Shown: positions 11,633 to 24,100 of the stretch, piece by piece
How positions within the stretch are numbered: position 1 is the first letter of the stretch
How the letters are laid out: each line of letters starts with the position of its first letter
Source: Haemonchus contortus
Lineage: Eukaryota > Nematoda > Chromadorea > Rhabditida > Trichostrongylidae
Assembly: GCA_000469685.2 (NCBI GenBank)
Contig: LS997565.1
Coordinates: 49,507,501 to 49,571,500 of the forward strand
Reading direction: 5' to 3'
DNA length: 64,000 nucleotides
Program-made: the position numbers and the translations under genes
The notes under the pieces: generated by a model
What the model saw: the letters and a program-made list of their open reading frames with translations, nothing else
Told to the model about the DNA's origin: nothing
The model's database searches: none

Positions 11633-14600
11633 TTAGCTTGCATGGGTGGTTGTGATTCGGTTAGGTGAACGACTTGGCAAGAAATCCTTGAGCTGAACAC
11701 CTCTGGGTTTAGCTCTGCCTAGTAAAGCTTTCAGATGACCGATTCCAAGGAGACTGTCGAATATGCCTCGATATTCTTTGCTGAAAGAAGATAATCGGAT
11801 TGAATTTTTTAGACCTAAAGACTGTGTTGAATGATTCACCGATTCCGTCACCTTTCTAATCCAATACCAGTCTTATTCAGATATTTGAAAAAGAACTAAT
11901 GGCTCAACCAAACACAACTCAACAAACAAACCATTTTGTTCGAATGTGAGTTATTCTTCACAAATGATATCTTTGTCTCTAATTGTTGGATTTTTTCCTT
12001 TTTTAGGTTGCTTCTTAGGTTGCAAACATACACGATAACGCGGGGAGTCGATTCACATTGTTAGACTTCTCAATAGAATTCTGCGACGCCATCTCGGAAC
12101 CGCGATGAGAGGCTCGATCTGGTCTACATTCGTGTGATAGAACCCTGTCTTCAAGGAAATGCCCGAAAGCAGATAACCTAGCGACTACCTGATCGACAGC
12201 TCCCCCCTTACAAGAGTCTTCACAGAATCCACCAAATGTTGAGTCATAACTGCGCGATCTTAGACTGCTTCTTTCTGCGAATTTTTCACAGACACAGCTT
12301 TCACGAAAGGCAATTTTCCTTCTGGTTGCCATACGACAAACCTCTCTCATTCCTTATCTTAGTCTATAACATTCATTGGTTCCATGAGGAGTACTTGTCT
12401 TAAACTTATGCCATTCAAATGATTTACATGTCATTGATGTCGTTAAAATATCGTATAACCCTATCCGTACCACCCAAAGTCATGATGAGCTTCAGCTACA
12501 AACATTGCTGTAGACTTGAAAGTTATCTTTTGCTTGACTCAAACTCGTATAGGTATAGCCTGGTCGAAGATGATGGCCAGATTTCGTATTCGGCTTTCGT
12601 TCAGGCTTTGGCTCAATTTCCAAGTTGTGTTGGCCTCCACGGGCCCCGAATCTTCTCCCCGGAGACGGCGTCGTGCACGCCGCACCCGACGCGTACTGCA
12701 GGATCGCAATAGAAGATTGGAGCGCGCAATTTGTGAGGTAGGGAGAACTTTCATTAGTTGAATTGGCTGGCCGCTTTCTTCAATTCCAATGCGGCATTGA
12801 TCGTCGCTAATATAGGAGGAGTCATTCTAATTGAACAAGTCTATTTAATATAAAAACAAGAAAAAGAAAGGTAAAAAACGATCAAAACTAATAAAAAAGA
12901 AAGGCAACCAACGAAAAATATTGCGTCATATCGATAGGCAGGGAGGCGGGGTGGGTACGGCAATTGCAGTGACATTTGCCGCATGCCGCAAGGGAGAATG
13001 CCGCAATCGGGGAGAAGTTCCGTTACCCGGCCTCCACAGATGGTGATTTTGTGAACTTGATATGGATTGATTTCTGTTTGAATGAGAGTGAGCTATCGAT
13101 CATATCTGCTAGTCTGCCCATTCACAAAACGTTTGATAGGAGAACTGAGCTAAGGCCAGCAGCCTTGACAGCGTTGGGAAAAAACGGCCTGTTTCTATAG
13201 GCTCAAATCAATAGAAACCGACTTTGATACAGACTAATACACAAACCTTATACCGTAGTAGACGAAAAAATTAACGGAGAACGCTAAATTTGCGAATAAT
13301 CCTGCGAACAGAGTCAAATAAAACGGCTCTATATTGAGACTGAAAGCTTCTCTTACAGAAAGTATAATCATTGTGCTGAAATAGCCCAGTACGACTGAAA
13401 GGCTAACAATTACCACAGACCGATAGATGCTTTTGGTCCTTTCGCTATCTGAAACAACGGAATTATGAACTCGAGGGGTGCAGTTATGATTTTGCGAGGT
13501 CCTTTGATTTCAATGGAAATCGCTATCAAATTCAGAATGTGTTCAATACATACTCATGCGTAATTTCTTTAAGAAAAGTATAAAAGACAGGTTGCATAGA
13601 ATAATCAGAATGCACACAACTATGATCAACTTCAAGTACACATCCATGATTGGACCTTGCATCGGCGTCGTTAATATGCACACGACTTTCCTGCAATTCA
13701 TAAAATGATGAAGTACTGTGGCTTTTTGCAAATGGAACTGCTCGGATAGTGAGTAAACTGGTATAGTGGCAATTGAAACAATCGAAGAGGAAACAGTACT
13801 GAATTGACATACTGCTCGGGTTTGCGATTTATCAATAATAGCACATCCAAAGAAATTCCAAATACGCATCCAGGAAGGGTCTGTGCCATGATATAGGATC
13901 TTGGGTACGAGGCTTTTATAACTTTGCTGAAAACATGGTTCTGCCACTGTTGAATCAAAATAACATATGTAGCGAAAGATTCACCACAATCAGATGTTAC
14001 ACATCTGTTTTCACATAGTTACATCCATCTCATAAACTGTTTTCATCAAATCAATATCACTCTTCGAACTGACAGTCATAAACTAACTCTACATTTTATA
14101 TAGCACTAGGAGCCACACGCCCGTATGCTTTCTCTGGCGAGCCAGTGTGCCGTCCAGCTGCGGAAGGCGTACTAAAAAGGAGTGGGAATGTAGCCATGTT
14201 CTCTTTCTGGAATCAACTCAACCGCATCCGGTCGTTCCTCCACCGAAAAAGGAGCCATACCGACGATTTTACCTCATCAGCAATACCATGGCTTTTTTTT
14301 AGACCTTGACGGACAGACAAGACAGGACCAAGAATGAATAGTAACAACGAAGCAGGAAGCTATTATAATTTTCCTGACGTTGGAGGTTTTTAGGTGGAAT
14401 ACTTTATTAAGTTAACGGCCTAACGCTTCGACGTAATCGTCGTCTTCAAAAGCCTAAACGCAGTTCGAAATGATTTACATTATCCGATAGCGTTTAACCC
14501 TAGCAAAAACGATGGGAACTCATCGGGAAACTATCTCCTTAATGGGATAATCACCGGGTTCCACCGTCAAAGCGGACGGAATTCGCTGTGAGTAGCGAAT

Positions 14601-17600
14601 GAGACTTCTTCATGTCTCTCTTATCCTGATGAGGGAAATCACATTATGAAGCTACTGATCACGAGTCATAGCTTACAGGGCGGTAAGAATGACAAAAGGT
14701 CACCTGTTATGGACGGGCACTCATCTCTTCCTCTCTTCGTCCTGTCTCGCCGATACAAATAGATTCACATGCCCGACATCCTGGCAGCAGATCACGCCCA
14801 TAAGTGCACAACCACCTGTTTTCCCGTAGGGACATATGGCGCAGTCATTTGTCAAGCACTGTTCATCGTAGAGCCAGTTTCGAACCAACGGTTGCTTGAT
14901 ATTGCTGTTCGCTATGTTCACTAATTGGGCAACATTTTTCAGGTCAGCTATAGAAATGCTCTGCTGTATTGCAGTACTGACTTTATCATAGATAAAAGGG
15001 AGACAAAGTTGTATTTTTGTAATGCTTGAAGACCCTTTCTGTTGGTGCGCCGCCTACCACGGCTCTGCTTAATGTATAGTCATTGGTAGCAGCTATCTCG
15101 CAAGCTAAAGTCATGACTCATGAGGCTCAACTTCACCCGTGCAGATACTTGTCACCGTTCTCAGCATGTTGCTGACGACTGCGCGTTTAACGGCTTGTGG
15201 ATGAGCTGATATAGCGTGAACTACAGGGGTGCCCAAAAAAAAAGAGACACTTTCACTGCTCGGCTTGTACCACCAATGTAATCAAACTTTATTAAATTCT
15301 GACTGAATATTACCACCCGCAAAATCAACAACACATTGTACTCGATCACGGAATTCTTCAATGGCCTTCCGCACGAACGAAATCAAAAGTTTTTGCCAAG
15401 CAAATTTGATGCGTCGTCTGAGGTCGGCGAGGCTCGTCTCCCACGACATCGCAGACATCGCAGACATCGGAGTTGTCGGGGCTACAGGAAGTCAACGTCT
15501 CCCAGATCCCAAGCGGCGATGCCCAGGAATCTGTCCGTGAGCAACTCGACTGAGAAAGTTGCGTATCTGTTTGTTGCCGACCGGTATTCCATAAGTCGTC
15601 CTGAGCGCGTCCGCAATGGCAGACGGCTTCATATTTTGATGCCGATATAGGACCCACACGAGTTCCTGCTTCCTTTCATTAAGCAACATTTTTAGTACAA
15701 TTTACCCAATCACATTCTTCTGCTGCTTCAATCGGTGTGACGTATTCCGCCCTGGATTAGGCCCCTTGCATAGTGTCTCTTTTTTTTTGGGCACCCCTGT
15801 AGGATATTCTTCGAATTAGCTTCACGGTACCACTTTACATTAACAATGCCGCTGGACACTTTGACTTGTGTATTAGGATAAGGGAGCCAATCCTTATGTG
15901 GTATCTCTCGTGTGAGTTACTGTACTGTACTGATGTACTGTTGTGACTGTTCATTCATAAGTCGAAAATGCTCGTCCATCTCGAACTGTGTAAACGTTAC
16001 GATGAGGCAGTCGTCGATATACGTGCAGTACATTAAAGGATGGCGTCCCGAAACCGGCTATTCAATTCTACCCACAAAACAAGGAGCGAGAACCGGTGGC
16101 AGCCGTCGACCCATAGTAAGCCCTCTCACCTGGGAAAAGTACTTCCCTTCCCATTTGAAGATGTTGCAGCTCAAGCGTTCCTTTACAAACGTCATTATGT
16201 GCATTTTACAACATTTTACATCACTGCATTTTACTGTGCAAGTTCAAAGGTATTAATGTTATTAGCGTGACTATCGAGCATTTCAGATAATGCTTGTAAG
16301 GCCTGCTCGGTTTGGACGTTAGTATAGAGCGAAACACCGTCAAAGGATCCAATTACATCACCCTCTCCGAAGTTGGAGGTTCAAGGAAATGCTTGGTATT
16401 GGACAGTTGAGATGGAATCAAGGTCAACAGCTGTAAACAGAAGAGTCGCTGAGATGGCGTTCGATTGGGGCTCGATCAAGTGATTGCGACATAACGGCGA
16501 ACTTACCACTAATGGATATGCGTAGGGTACCATCCGATTTTAACTCTTCCTCATAGAAACTTCGCGGAATCCTGATACCGAAATTGTTAAGCCACGACTA
16601 GTTTTGAAAGTTGCCAGCAAGCCATGGTCTTGTCTGCTTTTAGAGCGCAGTAGATCCACCGCACCACCTCCACCACCGCAACGGCGACAATTTTGAAGTG
16701 ATGTGCACGTTATTAACGCAGGAGACGGGAATTTTAGCAAGAAAGGCATTAAAGGCGTTCTGGATTGTGCAAAGGAATCCCAAGATGAACAACAGAGATG
16801 AGTGTCCTGTACAACCGGTGACCTCTTGCCATACCTACGATCTGTGAGCTCTGGCTCGTGATCAGTAGCATCGTAATGTGATCTCCCATATCAGGATAAG
16901 AGAGGCATGAAGAAGTCTCATTCGCTTCTGACAGCTGTGGCTACAGCGAGTTCCATCCGCTTTGACGGTGGAGCCTGGTGAGTATTCCATGAAGGAGGTA
17001 GTTTCCCGATGCGTTTTAGCCGTTTTTGCTAGAGTTAAAGGCTATCGGTTAATGCAAATCATCTCGAAGTGCGTTTATGCCTTTGAAGACGGCGATTACG
17101 TCGAAACGTTAGGCCGTTAACTTAATAAAGTGTTCCATCTAAAAACCTCGAACGGCAGCAGGATTTTGGCAACGTAAACGAAAATGCCGAGATTACAACA
17201 AGAGAGAAGTTGGAGATCATTTAAAGCATAGAGTTTTCATAGTATAAGATAATACACAGGTAATTAATTACCTTAGTTCCACCCTCACTGATACATATAA
17301 TGAAGCAATTGTTTAACAGTATCCTTTTGAATCTCGGACTCAGGAGCTTTTCCATCCACTATTTTACATCCCATCCTGTGTAATATGACACTGTATTGTA
17401 TAATATCTGCTGGTCTAAGAGAGTGACGCTCAAAAATATGGAGGAAGTCATAGAGAAGCGCTACGAAGCGAAGCTCATTTGATTTTCTCTGACCGCTGTA
17501 TAATAGAAATTTTGGTACGAGACTTGGCGGTCTCCAATAGCTTAGTCAAAAATTATAAGATAGTGACCTAAGGTAAGGACGAGCTCTTATTTGTAGGAAT

Positions 17601-18470
17601 GCTGTGAAGAATAGCAAAAAATCAGCGAGAGTAAAGAGGTGAGAGTAAAAATGCTCAATAAATGATTTTGTGGTCAGGATAGAAGCAAATATATAACAAG
17701 TTGAACTCTTCTCGATATACTGGGGAATATTGAGTACTGAACTCATCGGATTGCTTAGCCCTTATTTTAACAAAAATGAAATGGATTTCGTTGTTTATTG
17801 GAAACTCACTAAAATGCCATCATAGATAACAGTCTGTCGATGGCTATCGCAAGTAGGAATAGTGGGGATGTACAGGATGCAAACAACGGTCCCAGTTGAA
17901 TGTACACGCATGTTGCTTGAGAAATTGTTTCACTTTGAACGCTGTAAATAAAATCGTGAATGAATATATCGGCCATTGATGGTGATGACCTTCACCTCGC
18001 TGAGACGTTCTCTACCCTACTGTTTCTGTTATACACCTCACTCAACGAAACCTCGGCACATTACTTGATTTTGTTTTGCTCCTTGATCACCTTCATCGGA
18101 AGTCAAAATCGCCATCGTGAGAATGGAACGATGAAGCTCCTTCTTATGAATTTTCAGTATTCAATAAACTCTCCAGGAAACTTACATATTGTGAAAGGCA
18201 GTAGCCATAAGATCAGAGGAGATAATCATCATGTCACTTAGGGATACCAAGGCGATGAGTATGTTGCAGGGACTTCGCAAAGCTCTGAACAATATAGATA
18301 ACGGCATAACACTTGCAGAATATTGCGTATGGAAAAGAATGGCCGCTTTCGCATGGTTCTTACCTTGAGCGGAGTGTTACATAAACGATAGCTCCATTTC
18401 CTAATAAGCTAATAATTGGTATCACAATATACAAAACATGATAAGGAATCGGTTTGCTCTCCGGATACAT
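11633..18470 (-). CDS. SRSX-type 7TM chemoreceptor C (312 aa, 7 exons)
   Basis: Exons: 18364-18470, 18186-18284, 17810-17941, 13813-13926, 13554-13690, 13247-13448, 11633-11780 (939 nt, no internal stop). TM1 carries SLLGNG, TM2 has [11 protein letters not shown] and Asp53, TM3 ends in AIDRLLSMM (Asp104-Arg105), Cys80 and Cys155 are kept, and TM7 ends NFFVYYGI followed by SKEYRGIFDSLLGIGHL. The acceptor before the ATG is GTTCAG-A. Intron 3 is about 3.9 kb against about 1 kb in the close paralogue E, because it took up a Penelope-like element that itself carries a mariner element. The exon-4 donor (13811-13812) is a normal GT. Whether such a long intron is still spliced efficiently is not visible. 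Confidence 0.85.
12640..13030 (+). repeat. Dispersed repeat with arginine-rich frame (copy 1)
   Basis: The segment with gatcgcaatagaagattgg and the gcgcgcaatttgtgaggtag stretch, followed by an A-rich part and a gaggcggggtgggtacgg tail, is repeated at 53190-53620 and in eroded form at 40305-40575. In both good copies one frame reads RRTRR, then QDR, then RLERAICEVG. It lies in intron 6 of receptor C. Confidence 0.6.
14383..17149 (-). mobile_element. Penelope-like retroelement with inverted terminal repeats (degenerate)
   Basis: Terminal arms 14383-14729 and 16793-17149 are inverted copies of one another (shared words: cgacgtaatcg, gttaacggcctaacg, ttcatg.ctctcttatcctga). Between them the minus strand encodes a Penelope-type reverse transcriptase: SFDGVSLYTNV near 16340, KWEGKYFSQVRGLTMG near 16140, and the YIDD catalytic box near 16010. 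A cysteine-rich stretch resembling the start of the Penelope GIY-YIG endonuclease region follows at about 14735-14935 and is cut off at the left arm. A stop interrupts the RT just before the YIDD box, so this is a relic. It lies in intron 3 of receptor C in the same orientation and is itself interrupted by the mariner element at 15224-15799. Confidence 0.8.
15224..15799 (-). mobile_element. Short internally deleted mariner element (576 bp) with 27-bp perfect TIRs
   Basis: Both ends carry the same 27-bp inverted repeat starting CAGGGGTGCCC, followed by nine A and GAGACAC. TA dinucleotides flank it (15222-15223 and 15800-15801). Removing the element and one TA rejoins the Penelope frame as KNIL-VHAISAHP. 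Inside, the minus strand keeps a transposase N-terminal helix-turn-helix piece (15492-15689) and a C-terminal piece (15282-15467, FRDRVQCVVDFAGG), with the catalytic middle deleted. It is therefore a non-autonomous derivative. Confidence 0.85.
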
Positions 18471-19497
18471 TCTGAACTACTTAAGTATTTAGTATGTAAG
18501 TAAGTTAAGTATGGGCTCTAGTAGGATCAACTTGGAAATAGACATCATTGCCAATAATAGAACAATTGAAAAGCCCAGGTTCAACGAGGAAGCGCTTAAC
18601 CGCTGAGTTGAAGTCCTTTTTGCTCCAAATTTCCCAAAGTCGTTCAAAATGGTTCCTTTACCAATTTTTTGAGCGAAACGTCCAAAACTTAGGGATGGAA
18701 CGAAAAAATAAAATCCTAACATTGAGGAACTGAGAAAACAACAATAACAACTTTGCTAAACATCCTTATTGTGATGGAATACACTAGACACGAGGTAATT
18801 ATTATTTCCGGGAATATAATTTAGATGATGGCTCACAAATACGTTTCTCCGGAATCCAACGGGGAAAAACATTGTTGAGTTTTTGCTTTGCAGAACCGTC
18901 AATGATGATAGTAAAAATAAAGAAATACCATGTCAAAAGTTAGCTGACCTGATGCAAAAACAACGCTTCCATTCGGTGTCCAAGTTCTGCTCTCAGCAAG
19001 GCTCGAGATTTTTATCCTGGGATCGGTCTGTCTTTCTGACCTAGATATCCGAACTTTAACAAACACCTCGTTTGTTTGGCGCTCTCATCGAATTTGCAGC
19101 CTGGGAACAATTTGAACCATTTCTATTCTGGTCCTCAACTAAAATTTACAAGAATGTCAGGATCATAAAGAAAACGCCGCAAACAACCTACTAGTAGACA
19201 TGGTAGTAACCATTGAATTAGTAACTGTGCCGTGCGAGTTGTAAGAGAAGTGTCGTAGAGTCGAGGTGTACGTGCGTGAGATCCTTCCCACCTGTTCAAT
19301 GCAATCTTCAGAGCAGAATTTGTCTCTTCTTACTTTGGAGTACAGCTTAGTGATAAATAAAGTCAGGAACCAAGAGAATCCCAAAAATAGTACAGGTGCT
19401 AATACACGGTATCCTCTCGACTACAACTCATCGCCATCTTCATTTCACTTAAAGGATGAAAGGGTGAAGTGTTTGGCGTTCAAAGGATGAAAGGACA
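18471..19497. other. Intergenic, no gene; fragment of a dispersed repeat at 18722-18895
   Basis: The stretch around 18740-18890 (aacaacaataacaa, gaggtaattattatttccggga, gatgatggctca) matches 45230-45420 and 54070-54250. Otherwise I see no supportable coding sequence. Confidence 0.4.
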
Positions 19498-19665
19498 AAG
19501 TTTTTGACGTTATTCAATCCCGTGAGAGATGCGCGCCCTCACTCGACTTCCATTCAGAATTGCGTAATGAGTGCGTATGTGGCCTATACAATGACTGGCG
19601 AGCCGATGTACAGGTCAGTGCTTTTATCCTCCCAGACGAGTCTGGTACCACCTCCGCCCCACATT
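19498..19665 (-). mobile_element. tRNA-derived SINE with internal deletion
   Basis: The tail (gacgttattcaatcccgtgag) and body (gcgtaatgagtgcgtatgtggcctata, cccagacgagtctggtacc) are intact. The sequence then jumps straight to the cacctccgcccc end, so the box A/box B region is deleted. Confidence 0.65.
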
Positions 19666-20007
19666 ATGGCGATGGTGCGAGCCATGTCGACGTTATTAAG
19701 CCCTTATCGTGGGACGTGTGCTTGTTTGTTATAAACTTACGGTCAAAGATTCCCATCGCGCACGCTCGTGTTTTTTTGCCTGTGTGTGAGTGTTCCCATC
19801 CTATCGCCTGCACATCTGTCGAATTTCAACGCTTTAGCTCTACGTAAACAAGGGATATGAATTTGCGGTCGAAAGTTTCTATCGCGCACACCCCGCCCCA
19901 GTGGGCGGAGTCTGGTCCTGCTACCTGCAGTAAGTTTTCCCATCCTGCCTCCTGTACTCCTATCAAAATTTAACCTAGGTCTACAGGAACTGGAGTTATG
20001 AATTTCT

Positions 20008-20145
20008 GGTCACACACACACGCACACACACACTCACACACACACTGACACACACATACATGCACACACTCACATACACATACATGCACACACTAACATA
20101 CATTCACATACACACACAAACACACACAAGCACACACACGGACAT
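20008..20145. repeat. CA-rich microsatellite
   Basis: Imperfect (CA)n with interspersed TACATG and CTCACA variants. Confidence 0.9.
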
Positions 20146-21188
20146 TAGTGCCGTGCAATACGGTGCAAAACCTTCGGATCGACACAATAGCCGGCTATTC
20201 AAAATTTCGCAAGCGCACACTTCAGCATGGTTACTTTACAGGAATATTGTGTAAGACATCATAGTAAATCCCAACAATCCCATATGAAACTTCATGTCTC
20301 TTTAGCCTCCTGAGCATACGTTCTGATAGGCTCAAAAAAGGTGTAGATTTCGTCGCTGGCATGAGAGTCCGGTTATTAACACTAATGATTCTGACAGATT
20401 GTCAACTACTATAGGGTTACCTTGATGGTGCGTGAGTGCATTCCATGTAAAATTGCCACTACGATCTCTATGTAAACTTAGCTACTTAAAGTTGAACAAC
20501 AAACATCTTCTTTGGACAAGGGGATAAATTTAACCCATTGGCGACCACGTTTTTCACCATGTCCTAACATTAACTTTTAATTTCTCTTATAACTGTTGAA
20601 TAGTTGGAATTGAGTCGGTGGGTAGGCAAATTATCACAGCTTCTCAAGACACTATTAAAGTCATCTCCTCGTGCAACACTTTCTGAAAGCACTAGCCAGT
20701 AGCATGATTTCATCCTTCGAGAGAAAAATTGGGAGACCAGATTTCCTTGCAGAGCACATCACATGAGTTCTTCCGCTTGAGTAAAGTCAGAAAGAAATAC
20801 TCCGTAGAGAAGGTGGCTATGAATGTGTAAAAGGGAGAGGAGGAGTGAATTCCACGCCGCCACATCTTCTTTGTTACTTCGAGAGCTCAATTTCTGAGAA
20901 ACACTTGGAAGAAAAGGATTAGTGAATTTTAGTATCTTCACATTGCGGGGGCTCCTTTTCATCAGCTGGGCTACGCCGTCAAGACTATGATGGCTACAGC
21001 TCTCTGCTGCTTTGGTGCCGCAATGTCATATTGCAAACTTATGAGTGCCCTCATGAGCAAAGTGGGTGTTCAAAGCAACATGTTCTGTGTTTTTTGAAAA
21101 ACTGAGAAGACCAACGACTACAACATCGACCACTTCATGAACTTTATAATTCACCTTTACAAACAAGAAAAAGCAAAATTCAGTAGAA
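20146..21188. other. Intergenic, no gene seen
   Basis: Downstream (3') side of receptor D. No frame with splice signals or domain similarity is recognised. Confidence 0.4.
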
Positions 21189-24100
21189 TTATCCAACGCG
21201 AGAAACGATAGTTTGGATTTGTGTACGATTTGGCAAAGGAGTACTCGTCTGCTGAGCACTACTAATCGTACTTCTGCACAACATAGCCTTGATACGACCG
21301 ATCCCGAGGAGTTCATCGAATACTGCGCGATACTCCTTGCTGAAATATATTATTGAGATCAACCAAATCATTACAGTAGCCGTGCATCAAATGATTTTTC
21401 GATATGTTTGCCTTCATGCAAAGTAGTGGAGATACTCACTACTCATAGATAAAGGTCACGATATTTTGGGGTATCAGTGTAGTTCCAGTCGAATTATGGA
21501 ATTAATAGTTTGGAACAGCGCAAAGGAACAGCGGAGAAAACGCGACAAATAGGAGTATTTAGCGAAATATGAGTAGAACTACGAAAAAGTAGTAAAATTA
21601 GGAGTTCGACGAGAAGCGACGACAAATGTCGTATGGAATGGACATTCGAACATACCGCTCGAATGCGTGCGCCGTTGCACACAGCTAGCTACAGTAAGCT
21701 GACTGAGGGCAACATGTGCGCCCTGATGCGAATGGTACAACTTCTACAGCCCCTACAGCACCGTTAAACCTCGTCCGCATTAAGTATGTATCTCGGCTAA
21801 GCCGGTTATGAAGGCCGTGATACGCCCTGCCTAGACCGTCTCTCGACCGGGAAACGTCCGCTCTGCTATTCTTGGGGGTGACACTTCCATTCCAGAGAGG
21901 AATCTCAATAACAGTTCTCATCTATCCTGTGCTTTTCACCTGATCCTGGCTATTTAGACCTTCATGTTGTACAATTTTGATTAATACAGTGGCGCACATT
22001 AGGACTCTTTGGAACAATCTTGGAAATCACATGTTGCGGAGATTTTTAATTCATTTACTGTACAAATTTTATAAAACAGCCCGTTACATCCGTAGATTAG
22101 GTTTCTGGCTCTCAAATAGACCAAATATAATCTGCCATCTCCTCATTTCGGAAGTCACTACTACAAAAATTTTACATCGGAGTTAGATTGAATGCCTAAG
22201 GCGCAGACAAGTGAATACCATCATCGTCGGCAAACTAAAGTTGAGCAGCTGCAGCGCCGTCGATCTTAAGCAGCCCTGTTGGGATTTCAGAATTCAATGA
22301 GCACTGGCTTACTAGTCTCTAGTCAGGGTGGTGATGATGGAATGTGCCCATGGCGAAGTTACTCGATGTCCAGTGGTTTTTTGGAATCTACAGGGTGCGG
22401 CAAAAGTTCTGGCAACGGTAAATTTGATCGTAAAAATGGTTAAATCGATCGATACATGATACAACTCCAACAGCATTTATCAACAGCTATATAGATCACA
22501 AAAACAAACTAGATCTCGAAATAGCCTCCTTTTGCGTGAATACAGGCTGAAAGTCTCCTAGGAAATGAGTCGACGGCGGCACGAAGGTAGTCTACGTCCG
22601 AATCCTCCCATTCTTCAACAAGGGTTGCACGTAGAGCAACCAAACTTCTATGCTTATTAGAGCAAGCTTTTGTCTTATATATTAACCACACGGAATAGTC
22701 CAAGGGATCTAGGTCTAGACCGTCCGACGAGATGAAGTCTGGCAAGTGCGTTGCGCACCAGTCCTGTATCACCTTGAACCTGTGTGCTGGAGCTGAGTCC
22801 TGTTGATAAGTGCATGACCGGTTGCCGAAATAGGGTTTTGCTCAGGAGAGTACCTCCTTCTCCAGCACGCCTTTTAAGTGGGTCTTGCTATCCACCCTAC
22901 CCGTTTCTCCGAAAAAATCGAGAGCATCTTGCCGTCCGATGTGATTGCCCCAAAAACCATCAAGGGCTCGGGATGTCCAGATCGCTGAGCAATCCCTCCA
23001 TGTTGGCTGGCTTTTGCAGGGCTTCTCGCTATCATCCTATCGTTCTGGGTGTCCAGGAATTGGTCTGTTGAAAACAGGCATTCGTCAGTGAAGAGGATGT
23101 TGCCGTGCCGTGCCTGCGAAAATCGCTCTGAATGCTCCGTACATCTTTCGAGCCTAGTTTTCTTCATACGCATGTGAGCTTTTCTAATCTTATAACAGCA
23201 AAATAGAAGGTGGAAATCGTTCCAACAGATCGAGCAGAAATATCCACCTCAGGAGCCAATTTTCTCTGCGGACCTACGAGGGCGGCGGCGGATTTTTCCT
23301 CGAATGATTTTCACGATCTCTTTCGCCGTTGCTCTCTTCAGTCTTCCACTTTTGGGCTTGTACTCCATAGTTTCTGTCGCCTTGTACCTGTTGACGTTGT
23401 TGTACATGGTTCCTAAGGGAATCTAGAGTTCCCTTATGAACCATGTACACCAACGTCAACAGGTACAAGGCGACAGGAACTATGGAGGACAAGATGGTCT
23501 TCGAAAATGGTCTTCGCCGTGCATCCAACCAGGTGGAGGTGAAGGATGGAGGCTCGTTGGTCTTTGCTTGTCACCATTTTGTAAAATGGCTTATCCAATT
23601 CATGGAATGTATAGAAGAGGACTTGCAGTAAGTAATGGCACAGATCCTGTCGAGATGGGAGGCCTCATTTTTTATCGAGAACCTGAAACGGGCCTTTGCC
23701 GGAGCTTTTGCGGCATCCTCTATATGCTTCCAATTTTAAGAAAAGCGGTTCATATGTCATGTTGATCCAACTAAGCAACGCTTTGCTTACATAGAATTTA
23801 TCAATTCTTTCCGAATCTCGTAGCATATCCTTGAAACACTTTCCTCCCATTTATCCAGAAACAAATTTACGGTAGATTTTGCAATGTCTTCCAAATGGTT
23901 GGAGGTGAGACGCTAGAAGCTAGCTCAGCAAATGAATCGAGATAGTGTAGCAAAGCAGAACTATTCAACTTTATCGATGTGCCCAACAAACGTATGGTAG
24001 ATTTCTCTCCTAGCTCTGATCTTTGAAAACTGTTCGACTTATGTTAAAACAGAAATTGCAAGCGATTCTCTCCATATGAGCTTTTTCTGTTCAAGAACTG

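Noticed and set aside
13543..13947. 134-codon minus-strand frame across receptor C exons 4 and 5
   Set aside because: It reads through the intron and uses the wrong frame for exon 4; the spliced receptor explains the region better.
15420..15475. CRISPR-like short repeat (cagacatcg units)
   Set aside because: Only three adjacent 9-bp units without spacers, inside a mariner derivative.
20060..20254. His/Thr-rich frame
   Set aside because: Pure consequence of the CA microsatellite.
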